From Erythrophleum ivorense (lineage: Eukaryota; Streptophyta; Magnoliopsida; Fabales; Fabaceae), in the NCBI GenBank assembly GCA_026724425.1, contig JAIUCV010000004.1, forward strand, positions 568,001 through 632,000: a stretch of DNA of 64,000 nt. Reading direction: 5' to 3'. Below are positions 10,778-23,647 of this stretch, piece after piece. The position numbers and the translations under genes were made by a program. The first letter of the stretch is position 1. The number at the start of each line of letters is the position of its first letter. The notes beneath the pieces were generated by a model. That model worked only from the letters and a program-made list of their open reading frames with translations, was not told the origin of the DNA and ran no database searches.

Positions 10778-13414
10778 CTTTGTCTAATTTTTTTTAAAGC
10801 AAAAAATATTTGACAGTCAATGTGAGCTTTCAAATACAGTCAGGGACTTATTTTATATCTTAAAAAACTGCTGATGATCCTTCTGAAATTTGGAAAGTAT
10901 CAGGGCTATAAAGATTTCAGATTTGGCATACTCAACACCCAAGTTCAGAGATCTCGATTCTCCTTAATCCGATCATGTGAATTTAAATTCGCGCCAAAGA
11001 ATAATAACAAATTATCAAATCCCACTGCTCTCTTAAGATCATTCGATAAACTGAAACCACATTGCAGGTTACCTGCTTCACCGAGCTATCGCGTCAAACT
11101 GCAAAGGAAGAGAGACCTTAGGAAAAAGTAATCTCACCTTACACTTCATTTATTCCAAGAGGCAAGCTCCCGGAAAAGCCCATAGAGCATGGGCATTCAA
11201 ACAAGTTATTTTGATTTTTTGAGATGTGACCTATCTTCTATTAAAAAAAAGAAACTACTTTTGAATGGTAGTAGAAGTAATTTTTTAATGAAGAAAGCAA
11301 AAGATTGAAACCTCTTTTGAAACATAAGTAGAAATTACTTTTTTTTTGGCAAGCCAACTACACTCTTACTCAAAATTATTAATTATCATAATTACTTTTA
11401 ATCTTTTTTACTTGCCATCTTAAATATATGCTTTTTTTAGTGATTTGACAGTAACATTTTTTTAAAAAAATTTACCAAACCCAAAAATATTAATAAAAGT
11501 GCTTATAAATTAATTTAACCAAATACAAATTACTTCTCTCTCATAACACTTCTAATGAAACTTTATTTAAAAGAAATTTATTTTGAAATAAGCAAAAATC
11601 CATGACAATTTCAACTAAACATTAATATTCTAAATATGAGTCCGTATTGTAAACACTTGTGTCCTACGTTAGTTGTTATCACCGTCGTTTGTCAATATTT
11701 TGCCCTAGGCATTCGCTCATGTTGTGATTTTGTTTGCAAAGTATGGGACTTGAATTTCACGTTCAAAATATGAAAATCTAATGTAAAATTTATCTAAATT
11801 TTAGGCTTTTCAAACTCAGAAGCTGATTTCTAGAATATGATATCTTTAAAAATTCATATCATTTGAAATCAAATCACGATGTTAATCGGTACGATGATTG
11901 AGATACATTAGCAGTAGCCGGTTAACCCTTAATTCTGCTTTTTCAAATACGACGACTATTGATTAATGACCTATGATTGATATTGAATACCAAAACTATT
12001 GCCAAATATATACTCTACAAGTTGTAAGTAAAACCTGAGAAATCAAATTCTTCTCTTTATTTTCTTTCTTCTTTCTTTCTTTTGCTTTTGTCGTCTGTAA
12101 CCTAGAGTTTGATCAAAGTTCTAAGAAAAGAACGGCACCTCAAAATTGGGTCAGTTAGCACGTATCTCCATTGTCATGCCTTTACTCTCGAAAACTAGAG
12201 ATCAGGGTACCACTATCAGATGCTGTGCAAACAACAAATGCAACATTTCAAGGTTCTTAGATCAGAGCATCAATTGTTAGCCCAAGAAGGAACTTCTCAA
12301 CAACGTCTTCTGATGCATGCATCTTTTCCCGCCATCACTTGCAGTTATACACGTGAACATTCATCTTTCTTTTGAACTTGTATTGCCTCAAATCTAAGAT
12401 TAATTCAAGACAAATTGATTATGAATTATTAAAATCTATTGTTCATTGTCTTAATTTTAAATTAAAACTACATAAAAATTCAGCAAGACTCCCACTGACA
12501 TCAATAAATATCTTGAGAAAGTCTAATTCAAATTTCACTCCCTTAATTGAGATTCCATAATTTTCAATTTCATTTGAATAGCCACTCGAACTATATCAAA
12601 AAGGAGAAAAGAATTTGTAACTTCCACAAAGGCACACCTGTAAGTGAAAATGGGAAGGTGGAAAATTGTATGTTAAAATATACTTGTTATTTTTCACTCC
12701 TCTGTTTTCCGCCTTCCCAATTTCACTCTTATCAAGTAAACCTTTATTAAACTACATTTGATATCCTGCAATTCGAGCTATTGTGGACGATTACAGTTTC
12801 TTCTGTCATTACTCATTAGTAGAAATTTAGCCACGCATACATGTCATGATAAGCTTTGAACTTGCAATTCACATGCTACATCTTCTTGAAAAACTAATCA
12901 TATATAAGGACAATCCAACAAAAGACAAGACTCAGGTAAAGTTCTCTAGTTTTTGCCATCAAGCTTTTCAGTAAAAAAATAACATGTAAACATTTCTTAC
13001 AACTCATCGCCATATTATTTACTTAAAAAGATTTTCTCCATATGTTATAATTTTATTGAAAAGCTTGATAGCATATATCTAAGATCTATAGCTAAGCTTT
13101 TTCTTCTAGTAAAACCATAAATGCTCATGGCAAGTTAAAAGACTGATTATTTTCAAGTAATTGGGGTAATTTTCAAATACTACACATTGGGAAACAGAAA
13201 TTGAATCATAAAATTGAAGGCTGCTGTAAAGGGCCCGGAAAATATGAGATAACTAAAATTAACTTGCATTTCACAATGAGGTCATAGCAACATGAAATAT
13301 GCACAACACAAATAACATAATTGCAAAATGGGCATGCAGTGAAATACATGAACAGAAAATTAGCTTCAGACATTGAAAATTGAGAATGTGTTATAAATGG
13401 GAACGTTGTTACTG
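10778..13414. other. Intergenic, no gene seen; includes the CIPK 3' flank
   Basis: AT-rich sequence without a convincing reading frame. The last 65 bases (from about 13349) are shared with the CIPK pseudogene at 22085, which places the left edge of the duplicated unit here. Confidence 0.5.
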
Positions 13415-14782
13415 CTAGTCATGTATCTGTATCTGATTATCCGATGGTTGTGATCGCTTTTGCTGGTCCCCTTGCCAAACCCAAACAATATCCTTAAGAG
13501 CAGGCCTAATATCGTTTTTCAATATGTTCTGATATTCCAATGTATCTCCATTTGATTTTTTCATCTCAACCAAATGGAAAAATGGAATAACCTCAAAGAT
13601 CTCTGCATCAATGGACAAAATCCCCTTCCTACCTTCCTTGAGGCCCTCTAATTTCAACAAACCTACATCTCTTTTCTTTATTTTCAGCCTCAGTCGCTTA
13701 GCGATTTCTTCCAGCTTGGAGATGATGACTGAGGCAGGTTGCCTTGAAGAAAATATTGCTTCTCTCTTCTTAAATCTGTCTTCAAAGAATCCAGATAGAT
13801 CAAAACCCGCAGAAAGGGAGATGATATCAAAAGCATTTATACTTGTGGGCACAATTGACTCTTGCATTGCTTCTCCTGCTATACTATCACTTCCATCGGT
13901 TTGATCAGAAGGCTTTGTACCTGAAGTGGAGACAGTCTTGTTTACCAATTCAGCTTTTCTATATCTAGCAACTGGCCCTATCATAAACCAAGAAGATTCC
14001 TTAATCTTAACTATGGAGATCCTAGTATCAGGATCTGGATCCAATATCTTGATTAATAGTCTACGTACTTCTGGGGAGAACCAATCAGGGAATTTAAAGT
14101 CTGCTCTGGTAATCTTTCTATACATCATTATCAAATTTGAATCATGAAAAGGTTGATAACCTGCTAATAAGACAAACAGAACTACTCCACAAGACCAAGT
14201 ATCAGCTTTGGCACCATCATAACCTTTCCTTCTGATGAGTTCAGGAGCAACATAGGCAGGCGTGCCACAAGGTGTATGCAGTAAGCCATCCTCCCTCTTC
14301 GATTCAGCTAGGGCACTCAACCCAAAATCAGAGACCTTTAGGTTCCCATTGTCATCCAACAAAAGGTTCTCTGGCTTTATATCACGGTGGTAAACACCTC
14401 TACTATGACAAAAATCTATAGCATTCACTAGCTGCTGAAAATATTTATGAGCAACATCTTCTTTGAGCTTTCCTTTGGCCACCTTGTCAAAGAGCTCACC
14501 ACCTTTAGCATATTCAATAACAAAGTAAATCTTACTCTTGGTGGCCATAACCTCGTAAAGCTGTATAATATTGGGATGTTTAACAAGTCTCATTATAGAT
14601 ATTTCACGCTTGACCTGATCAGCTTGTCCAGATTTCATAATTTTATCCTTGTTTATCACTTTAATAGCTACACTCTGGTTAGTTATTATACTCCGTGCAT
14701 AGTATACTTTTGCAAAGGTACCTTGGCCTAGTAACCTTCCTAATTCATATCTTTGCATTAAGATATTTGGTTTATTCTCCAT
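13415..14782 (-). CDS. CIPK: CBL-interacting protein kinase (CIPK/SnRK3), intronless
   Basis: A 455-residue Ser/Thr kinase. CIPKs are recruited by calcium-bound CBL sensors and phosphorylate ion transporters and other targets at the plasma membrane or tonoplast. The kinase domain spans about residues 12-266: glycine loop GQGTFA (19-24), catalytic Lys41, HRDIKPEN with Asp134, DFG at 152-154, and activation loop ending APE (179-181). The C-terminal regulatory half has an intact NAF motif (316-318, SINAFDIISLS) for CBL binding and a PPI-like segment (about 340-372) for PP2C binding. The length is normal. The start chosen is the ATG of MENKPN; four codons upstream are open but begin with GTG. The single exon and the MENKP start fit the intron-poor CIPK clade (CIPK2/5/10/20/25-like). 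Unusually, the second Thr of the common HTTCGTP loop is Pro171. A broken duplicate lies at 22155-24389. Confidence 0.96.
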   Translation of the reverse strand: MENKPNILMQRYELGRLLGQGTFAKVYYARSIITNQSVAIKVINKDKIMKSGQADQVKREISIMRLVKHPNIIQLYEVMATKSKIYFVIEYAKGGELFDKVAKGKLKEDVAHKYFQQLVNAIDFCHSRGVYHRDIKPENLLLDDNGNLKVSDFGLSALAESKREDGLLHTPCGTPAYVAPELIRRKGYDGAKADTWSCGVVLFVLLAGYQPFHDSNLIMMYRKITRADFKFPDWFSPEVRRLLIKILDPDPDTRISIVKIKESSWFMIGPVARYRKAELVNKTVSTSGTKPSDQTDGSDSIAGEAMQESIVPTSINAFDIISLSAGFDLSGFFEDRFKKREAIFSSRQPASVIISKLEEIAKRLRLKIKKRDVGLLKLEGLKEGRKGILSIDAEIFEVIPFFHLVEMKKSNGDTLEYQNILKNDIRPALKDIVWVWQGDQQKRSQPSDNQIQIHD

Positions 14783-15296
14783 ATCAAACCTCACAGTAAG
14801 ATGAAATAATACACTAGTTCTTCAGTCACTTAAATGCTTATCATTTACAAATGGAAAAGTATAGCTGTAACTATATCTATATATGGGAAAATTTATTCAA
14901 CCTTCTTCGCATAGATCATTTATTAACACGAAAGGCACTCTAAAAAAACTTGCGTGCCAACTGTGCATCAGAGAGTAGAGAAGAAATGAGCTAAAGAATT
15001 TTGACCCACTCTTGTAGAGCATGAAATAGGGCAGTAATAGCAGAAATATAACCTTATGGATCTCAAAGACAGAGCTTTGATCATGGAGGAACATCATCCA
15101 GCATTCCGGGCAGTGCCTATCTCAAGGACAACTAAGAGGATGTGCTACAAGTGTAAATTGAGGGCATTCAGCAGTATAATTCAGTTTCAGCAGAAAATTT
15201 CACTAGGTTCTGAAAAACAAAGACAAAATAATCTTGACTTCAATAATCATTCAGAAGATTAACAAAGGAATTCAAAATATGAAATCAAACTAATCA

Positions 15297-15333
<37 letters not shown>

Positions 15334-16240
15334 CAGCTGAATCACAATCACAGAGCCAGAAGGAAAAGATAAGGATGGCCATTGTTATACGTATTTATCA
15401 GCGTTTCTGGGTAATCAAAACAAATATCTAGCATTTTTCCAAACCTCAACACTGCATAATCCATAGAAATGAACAAATTAAACAGATATATTGGGAATAA
15501 TCGGTGATATTTCCATTGAAGCTTTAAATATGATTTTGAATCAGAAATTTTTTCACGAGAAATTAATCGCTCCTTACAAGATGAAAATAAGAATCCAGAT
15601 AGTAAGTATAGAGGGGAGACAGAATGAAAGACTAATCATAAACCATAGCCATAGTTTCACGACTGAAACTAAGATCGTTAAAACAAACCGCATAACCTTT
15701 CGTTTTGCTCCTATAAAAGAAATGTAAAAAATTTTGAGTTAATTCGATAAAGAGAAATCACAGAATCATAATTACAACCAGTAATTATTTGCAGGGGAAA
15801 AGAATCGTATCCGAAATTGCTTCAAAGCCAGAGTTTTTTTTTTTTTCCCAAACCCAAATCGGGCAAACACCAATTAAAAAGATCGTACCATAAAAAAAAA
15901 CGCACGTGCTCAAGTTAAACTCAGAAATTGAAACAGAATTGAAAGAATTATAATTAATAAAACCTTGAGTGCGAACAGAGGCAAGTGGTTGAAGATTAAC
16001 AATCCATATAAAAGAATAAAAATCTGATACAACAATGGGAGACGGGGAAAAAACAAAAAAGGAATAATTTATAGAGTGCGACGATAAAACAAAAGGATAT
16101 ATGGTACTTTTTTTCTTCTTAATTAAGTTATTTATATGTTCAGGACAACGCGTAAGAAGGAAAAAGATACGGAATAAAATGGGAATTACGCAGGGGTCGT
16201 CCCTAGGACATGGAGGAGCCACGTTTTCTCGTATAATTTT
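14783..16240 (-). promoter_or_regulatory. CIPK 5' flank and probable 5' leader
   Basis: This stretch is shared with the 5' side of the CIPK pseudogene (24390-26250), and its far end matches the first 240 bases of the window, so it travels with the CIPK gene. It carries a (TA)n run at 15300-15330. Minus-strand open frames at 15785-16222 end at a possible splice donor near 15960, which would fit a 5' UTR intron, but this is only inference. No protein-coding gene is supported. Confidence 0.5.
15300..15330. repeat. (TA)n microsatellite
   Basis: About 15 uninterrupted AT units. The duplicated region at 25267 has only about three to four, so the locus has changed length since duplication. Confidence 0.95.
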
Positions 16241-18348
16241 TGTCCCAAAGCAAATGTCAGCGTAGGAGATAATGTTTGGCCTAAAGAAAACCTGGGAGAT
16301 AATACCCTTTCTTATTTCTTATCTTCTAGAACATCTTATTTTGATTTTTGTTAAATAGGTAGATAGATTTTTAATTTAATTATTTATAAATTATTTTTTA
16401 TTTTAATTTTTGAATCATTAAATTATGTATAATATTGAGATTCTATTTCATATTCATTCAAACATTTTTATAATCATCTAGTATTTTTTTTTCTTTCAGA
16501 CTTTGAATGTTAAATTTAAAGTTTGAATTAATAATATTAGGTAAACAAATAACGTTCAAGTCAATATAAGTTATTAGAGTTGACTTTAAACTTAGATTAA
16601 AAATAAAATAAAAAGGTAACTTTGAAAACATTATAATGATTGAAAGATTAAATTTAAAAAATAATTTATAAAGTACTGAATTAAAAATTTAGCAATATGT
16701 TAGATATTAAAATATTTTTTTTATGTTTTAATTTCCCAACATATATATATAATTACATGATATTTTAACATTTTTTAACTGATATATCATGTAATGGGAT
16801 TGTTGGTATTGATACATAAACCAAATCTTTTTTTTTAAAAAAAAAACTTGTTGTCCCCAAAATATTGGAGAATTATAAGTTTCAAAAGGCTAAAAAATCA
16901 TGTGATATATATTACTAATAAATAATCAGACTAAATGACTGTTAAATGATTAAATTGAATTGGATTTTATTTTTTTAAATTATAATTCATTTAATTGTAT
17001 GATCCTTGATTATGCTCCCACTCTTAAAAAAATGCATTTTGTACAGAATAATAAAGAGAGTAAAAAAGAGAGAGAATATACAACCAATATATTTTGATTC
17101 AAATCAAAATATTCTACATCCCCTTTCTAAGTACAAAAGAATTAATTTTTATTATAATAAAAAATCACCAAGGATATAAATACAATCCTAAATATTAGCT
17201 CAGCTTTTTAGCTTTTATTACTTATTTTTAAAATAACTTCACAAGAATCAATACTAAGCTTTTATAACTTTTTTTTTAACTCTATTAAATTTTTCTTAAA
17301 TTTTTTAAAAACTCTAAGTACATGACAGCGTTAGGGTTCAATATTCTAGTTTTACAACCTCTTTCTCTCTTTAAATTTTTCTTATAAGACACTTAAAAAC
17401 TTAGAGTAGAAGAATAAAACAAGTTTGCAGACTCTAAAAGTTATTCTCAAATACAAAATGCTAACTTACACAAAACACTTATGTTAATAAAAGTATAACA
17501 AATACATAGTAAGCATTCAACATTTTCTTTTTACTTCCTTGTCTTTTATCTTGAGATGATCTTCTTTAAATAATGTGACTTTTAACATGAACATTAAATA
17601 AAAGTTTCCTTTGATAAATGGGCAAATGTGCTCTAAAATATATGAATTTTCATCTTTGAATGCTTTAAATCAATCCATGATATTATCAATGACTTCTTTC
17701 CATATCGAGTAACCTTTAATGTGAAAACCGTTGAATACTTACCATAAATGAATTATTTTGAAATAAATGTCTTTAGTTAAATCTTTTGAAAATTTTTTTT
17801 CAAACCAAATCATATAATATCTTCATTATAGACAATCAAACATATTTTAACCCATTAAAATAAGTTATCTCATTAAAACAATTTTAGCCCAAAATTAATA
17901 TTTTTAGAATTTACAATTTTGACTCAATTAAATTTATTTTTCAAAGATCACTTAATTAAAAATGTTGACATAATTAAAACAAAATGCCTATGGTCCAACA
18001 AGATCTTTTAAGTCTCACCATATATTCACTTTGTCATTATTATTGTATTTATAATGAGTTATCAAGAAATTAAACATACTTAAAATACAATAGTAAACCA
18101 TCCAAATCAACCATTTTTGTATTAAAATAAACCTCAAATACTTTGACATACTAGTATATCTTATTGGAATGAGGATGGATGAGCATAGGCTACATATGGT
18201 ATACAAATATAATTACAATTGAAATGATGATATAAAATTACAAATATCACAAAGTAGTAACATAAAAACAAGAGAAAGGATGTACTACTTTAATCCTTGG
18301 AAGAATGAAAATGCAAGAGCTAAATGTTATGTGTGTGTGTTTTTTTTT
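16241..18348. other. AT-rich CIPK-BAHD spacer, copy 2
   Basis: No gene is seen. It aligns by eye with 240-2458, 26.3-28.7 and 47.7-50.0 kb, and includes the 3' flank of the BAHD gene. Confidence 0.65.
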
Positions 18349-20197
18349 TCATATGATTGTTGGATTCAAGGATGCAAATTCAAGCAGTTCATGGTTGCTT
18401 TCCACCAAGGCCATGTCTTGTTCACTCAAGTTCACCCATGCTTCTATTCCCTTTCCATCACTTGTGTCCATCAGAATAATACAGTTGTCAATCTTTAAAG
18501 GAGGAATACTCACCCACATGGGCTTTCCCCACCCAAAATCAGCTTCGTAAAACGAAAAACGACACCAACTAGAGAAACCATATAAATCTATACCCTCGTT
18601 GTACCCAGGATCCATGTCTTTCAAACTCTCACAAGCCATAAGGAAAGCATTTCCTTCTAGAAGTTTCTGGACATACACCTCGGAAAATTCTTTTAGAGCA
18701 CTCCTTAGCTGAACCACCAAGCCTTGCAACCCCATCTCACTGTGATTACTCTCCTCTGGTTGTGTTGTAAAGAGACCCCAAAAGTTACCTACACAAGTCT
18801 CAGGCAAGGGTGGGCTTGCCCTTTTACGAATATTCACTGCTTGAGATGCCATAGAGGGTCTTGTGGTTACTCCCAAGTTTGCTCTTGACGCATTTGTAGC
18901 ACACTTCCAAATTAGTGCCACTATAGCCTCAACTCGGCTTGGCTGCTCCACCATTTTGCTTGCAGCTTTAGCTTTCAGTTTGGTTATCTTTGAGGAATCA
19001 AACACGTACCTACACCCAATTAAATTTGGCTATCTCACATCAAGTTAATAATATATATTTTATTTGATAAGAATATGATCCATGTTAATATTTAATGACC
19101 CATATAATTTCTTTTGTCCATATAAAGTTTAATAACATTAATATCCAATAATCAATCAAATTTAATTATATAAAGGATTCATCATAACTAATTGAATTTA
19201 AAACGCCATGTCATTCGAAAAAAAATGAATACATGTTACTTGACAAATATGTTTGTGCACATGTAAATTCTATCACGATAAGCAACAACATTTTTACACA
19301 TAATTATTTCATAATAAAATCAAAATAAATTAAGAAATAATTATATTTTTGAGTCTCTCCAAATAAGATCTTTGATTTTCTAAAAGAAAGAAATTTTTGA
19401 ATCTCATTATTAAAATTTTCTCATTCAAGATTTGAATTTTCTCAAACCCTCATGAATTAGAAAAATATTTTTTAATAAAAATTTGTATTCCTTTCCTTGA
19501 AGTTAATTTGTTAAGCAAATTGGAGGCAAAAATTGCGTGTAAAATACCTTCTTGTGATGTAATTAGACTGTTCGAGCTCTAGAGGTGGTAGAACATCAGG
19601 AAAATCCACGGAAGGATAAAGAGAGCCCTGAATATACTTTGGAAGCATAGACTCAGTCAAGCAACCAACAGTTATCGAAGACCAGGCCTTAATGAATGAA
19701 CCAACAGTGGATATATCAGCAATCTTGTGGGACATGGACACACATATTGCCAAACCCCCACAATTGAACAAATTCGCTTGCACTTTCAATAAAAAGCCAC
19801 ACCCTAATGCCATGTCATCAACAGGCACAAATTGGAGTATAGAGTTAGCATCGGGTTGTTTAAGAATGTCAGAGAGGAGTCCTTGGACATGAGCCTCACA
19901 AAACTCGACACCTTCGTCGTTACATTCAATTATTGCATTGTCTTTGACTCTGCCCGCTAGAGGGTAAAAGTGGATTAGAGTCTCAGACAAAGACGTCTTT
20001 AGCTTCTCACACTTATTTTGATGACTAAGATGGCCCTCATATTCAATATTGGGATAGAAAAACAAAATTTGAATGTGCCTTACTGGAGCAAGCTGGTCAA
20101 TGAAAGACAACTTAAAGGTTCTAAGGTTTTGGGGAGTTGGAGAGGATGGCTTTATGATTTCTTTGGACACAATCTCAACCTTCATTGCCTTCACCAT
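18349..20197 (-). CDS. BAHD acyltransferase, vinorine-synthase-like (tandem copy 2)
   Basis: A predicted cytosolic acyl-CoA-dependent O- (or N-) acyltransferase of 436 residues. Exon 1 is 19548-20197 and exon 2 is 18349-19009, with a GT-AG intron of 538 bp in phase 2 inside an Arg codon, giving ITRRYVFDSSK across the junction. The catalytic HKIAD lies at residues 157-161 and the structural DFGWG at 374-378; both are complete. The N-terminus (MKVEIVSKE...KPSSPTPQNLRTFKLSFIDQL) and the length match BAHD clade III (vinorine synthase, salutaridinol acetyltransferase and relatives), whose members often use acetyl-CoA. The substrate cannot be read from sequence. Upstream codons to 20239 are open but start with TTG, so the ATG at 20195-20197 (MVKAMK) is preferred; MKVEIV four codons later is the alternative. 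The stop is TGA at 18349-18351. Confidence 0.93.
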
Positions 20198-22154
20198 CTC
20201 GCGACCTGAAAATATTGCTTTGAAATTTGAATGGCTCAAAATTTCAAGATTCTAATGCCTCAGCACCCTGATATTTTCATATATACTAGCTAGTTTCGAT
20301 TGAATATATATGCACCTTGTTAATTAATTAGATATATTTTAAAATTGTTGGTTTGATAAGTTGCAAAAGAACGTAAAAAAGGAATACATTGATTTGAAAG
20401 TGACAAGTCAAATATATATATATATATATATATATACATGTGGAAGAATATAACAGTTAGGGTTTTGATAACAAGAATTCATATCTTGCTCCAACACAAA
20501 ATGTCAAATTATCATTATCATAATTGCTATAGTCAAATTCCTAAAGTGCACACAAAGTCTAAGCTCAAAATTCCAATTTTAACACAACAAAAGCCATAAA
20601 AATATCTAAATAATGAAAAAATTAATTGGCATACTAAAACATCTCACCACCAAAAGTATGAAATATCTATAACACAAGGAAGTGTATAGATTATGCATGA
20701 ATTTTTTCAGCCTAAAATTTGAAGAGTATGCATCTCAAATTCAGTGTGAAATATTATAGAAATTTAAGAACTCACATTTAGTGATCTCAAATAATTTTAG
20801 AAAAACTACTACTAACTAGGAAATTGAAAATGAATGCCTGCCACAGGATGAGATTCATACATCACCCTCTCACTTGCATGAGACCTTGGGGTAAGAGTGA
20901 TGGGAAGATGCTCACAAGCGCCCAAGCATGACTGGTGCCGGTTGGAAGGCCAAAATTGCGCCCAAAACGGGCCCAGAAACATTGTTCACGCGCTCCCAGT
21001 GGGCAACGCCAAGGTTGATCATCTTCAACCTTAGCGCAGCTGCAGTACTCTGCTGAAAAGGAACTCCATTTTTGCACGGGAGCCTCGAAATGGCTTGTTT
21101 CAATGCATTTTTACAGCCCAAAACATGATACAAGCTATCGCAAACACAAACCAAATGATCTCAGCTTCGAAAACTCGATTTCAATCCCAGAAACGAAGAT
21201 CCCATTTTCGAACTCTAAAATTTTTCTCCTAGAATCACCATGTAATTTTAGTTTTCTTTGCAATCAAATGGGTTTTAATAGCATCACAAACACATGAACA
21301 ACATTTCCCACGAAGAAATCCAAAACAAAATGCAAGAAAAACGGACATCGATTTTGAATATGAACAGTAAATCTCGAAACTTCCAGATTATTTTTTCCTA
21401 CTACAGATCGAATCACCAAGTATGCAATACACCAAAATGAAGCTTGTAATTAGAGGAGTAAAACCTCCTAATTTTTCTCACTCAGAGCAAGTAGAAATGG
21501 GTTCCAAAAAATACATGCTAGAGACTGATACCATTTGCTAAAAAATATAAACAAATGGAGACTACAACATTAACATAGCTCAACATACCTGGAGGTAGAC
21601 TTGAATCGATGTTTTTCTGGCCCTCAAGATCAGCAAGTTGAGAAAGGAAGAGGAGACAACCCACACAAGCCCCCGAAGCCTTCAACTAGGGATTACCTCA
21701 CTTTTATAACAAATACACATAACAAAAAGTAAAATTAATTAAGATAACTGACTTAAAATGATCTAATGGTCAATCAGAGGCAGCCACATTAGTTTAATTG
21801 ATTAATGCTAATAATAAAATATTCTAACAATAACAACTCACTCCTCTCCGTGCACGTGACTCACATGGTGTCTAATGGTCAATCAGAGGCAGCCACTGCC
21901 GCATTTATGTAAGAAGCATATATTCGTTTGACTACAGGGTGTAGATCCCAGAAAAGATTTGATGCCTTAAAAGAGTAGAAAAGGCCTGTAGCTAAGGCCT
22001 CTACACGAATAAGCCATGTGAATAATTAGTCGGAAGAATTTCGACATGGTTGATGATACATGAATAAGCCCTATGATACATATATGAACGAACAGACAAT
22101 TAGCTTCAGATATTGAAAATTGAGAATGTGTTATAAATGTGGATGTTGTTACCA
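20198..22154. other. Upstream region of BAHD copy 2 and right edge of unit 2
   Basis: No gene is supported. The TATA position (about 20270-20287) reads TATATATGAAAATAT on the minus strand, a changed form of the TATATATAAATATA of copies 1, 3 and 4. A (TA)n run occurs at about 20412-20436. The block at about 20498-21843 aligns with units 1 and 4 but is missing from unit 3; it contains a hairpin at 21008-21035 with one mismatch. The block at 21890-22060 is the repeated right edge of the unit. Minus-strand frames of up to 80 codons in the block are not recognisable. Confidence 0.55.
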
Positions 22155-22725
22155 CTGGTCATGTATCTGTATCTGGTCCTCTGATGGTTGTGATTGCTTT
22201 TGCCGGTCCTCTTGCTAAACCCAAACAATATCCTTTAGAGCAGGCCTAATATCCTCTTTAAATATGTTCTGATACTCCAATGTATCTCCATTAGATTTTT
22301 TCATCTCAACCAAATAGAGAAATGGAGTAACCTCAAAGATCTCTGCATCAATGGACAAAATCCCCTTCCTTCCGTCCTTGAGGCCCTCTAATTTCAACAA
22401 ACTTGCATCTCTCTTCTTTATTTTGAGCCTCAGACGCTTGGCTATTTCTTCCAGCCTGGAGATGATGACTGAAGCAAGTTGTTTGAAGAAAATATTGCTT
22501 CTCTCTTCTTAAATCTGTCTTCAAAGAATCCAGATAGATCAAAACCCGCAGAAAGGGAGATGATATCAATAGCAGGATACTATCACTTTCATCGGTTTGA
22601 TGAGAAGGCTTTGCCCCTGAAGTGGAGACAGTCTTGTTTACCAATTCAGCTTTTCTATATCTAGCAACTGGCCCTTTCATAAGCCAAGATTCCTTGATCT
22701 TAGCTATAGGTATCCTAGTATCAGG

Positions 22726-22733
22726 GTCTGGAT
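22726..22733. repeat. Left 8-bp target duplication of the small hAT
   Basis: GTCTGGAT, repeated exactly at 23640-23647; the undisrupted CIPK gene has one matching site (ATCTGGAT). Confidence 0.9.
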
Positions 22734-23639
22734 CTAAGAAGCACGGATACGGCATTTCTGGAGGCGTACCAGTACTAGATATGTTTTTGGTACGGATATA
22801 CATACTGTACAGGTACAAACATACCTCATATGTTTCTTTTTCTTCTATGCGTTTCGAAACTTTTTTTTAGTACCGAAATGTTTCGAAATGGTTACGAAAC
22901 GGCTCTGAAATGTAACGTCATTTTTTGCCTCATTAACTTGGCCTATTGATCCATTGAACTCGTCGTTTCTCCCTCACCTCTGCTTCTCTAGAGTTTCCCA
23001 TTGCTGCTATGTCTCACCTCGCATCGCTCGCTATCGCTCATCTCCTCCCTCTGTGCTGTGTCATCTTCTTTGGCAAGCTGTCCGTTCCTCCGTCATCTTC
23101 TTTGGTGGCAAGTGCGTCTTCTTCTTTGGTGGCAAAGCTTCTGTCTTCTTCTCTAGTGGCAAGCCGCCCGTTCTTGATTGCAAATTTGATAGGTGTTATT
23201 GACCAGTTTCTCTCTGATTTGTTTTTTTTTTTTAAATTATGATACATTCTAAAATTGAAGCTTGATTGCAAATCGATTATTTAGGCATATACTTCTGCTT
23301 CGTTGATTTATTATGCTTATGCTTCATTGGGATTGATTGACTCTTGCTCATTTTTTATTATGCTTATGCTTTTGCTTCATTTTTTATTTGTTAATTTTCT
23401 TTATTCCTTATGCATTATTTTGTGAAAACTATTTGACTAAATTGCTGAAAATTAAATCAAAATTTATTTTAGACATTCATAATTTTTAATATAATATTAT
23501 GTTAAATTATTGAATATATATAATGATATATATATATATATATTCCCATATTCATATCTTAAAATTTAAAAAAATTATTGTATTCCACATATGATATCGT
23601 GTTGTACCTGATACACATACTCGTATAAGTGCTTCTTAA
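22734..23639. mobile_element. Non-autonomous hAT element in the CIPK pseudogene
   Basis: This 906-bp insertion has an exact 8-bp target duplication, the hAT signature. The left end reads CTAAGAAGCACGGATACG and the right end, reverse-complemented, TTAAGAAGCACTTATACG. The next 200 bases contain GGTACGGATA and TTTCGAAAC/GTACCGAAA motifs that also follow the left end of the 3.6-kb hAT at 40053. It encodes no transposase; frames at 22954-23271 have no recognisable product. It probably moves using the transposase of the larger family member. A (TA)n run is at about 23526-23543. Confidence 0.9.
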
Positions 23640-23647
23640 GTCTGGAT
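23640..23647. repeat. Right 8-bp target duplication of the small hAT
   Basis: GTCTGGAT; the pseudogene resumes here with TCAATATCTTG, collinear with the intact CIPK. Confidence 0.9.

Noticed and set aside
10874..11131. An 85-codon plus-strand ORF after the LINE
   Set aside because: No similarity to known proteins, no duplicate, and no promoter context; likely chance.
15785..16222. A 145-codon minus-strand ORF upstream of the CIPK
   Set aside because: The duplicated region in unit 3 breaks it into different frames, the composition is that of a leader or promoter, and it resembles no protein.
18349..20239. BAHD start at the first codon of the open frame (SHSNFK...)
   Set aside because: That codon is TTG in copies 2, 3 and 4; the first ATG gives the usual family N-terminus and length.
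20862..21154. Overlapping minus-strand ORFs of 71-80 codons upstream of BAHD copy 2
   Set aside because: Related frames occur in units 1 and 4 only because the DNA is duplicated; lengths and frames change and no family is recognised.
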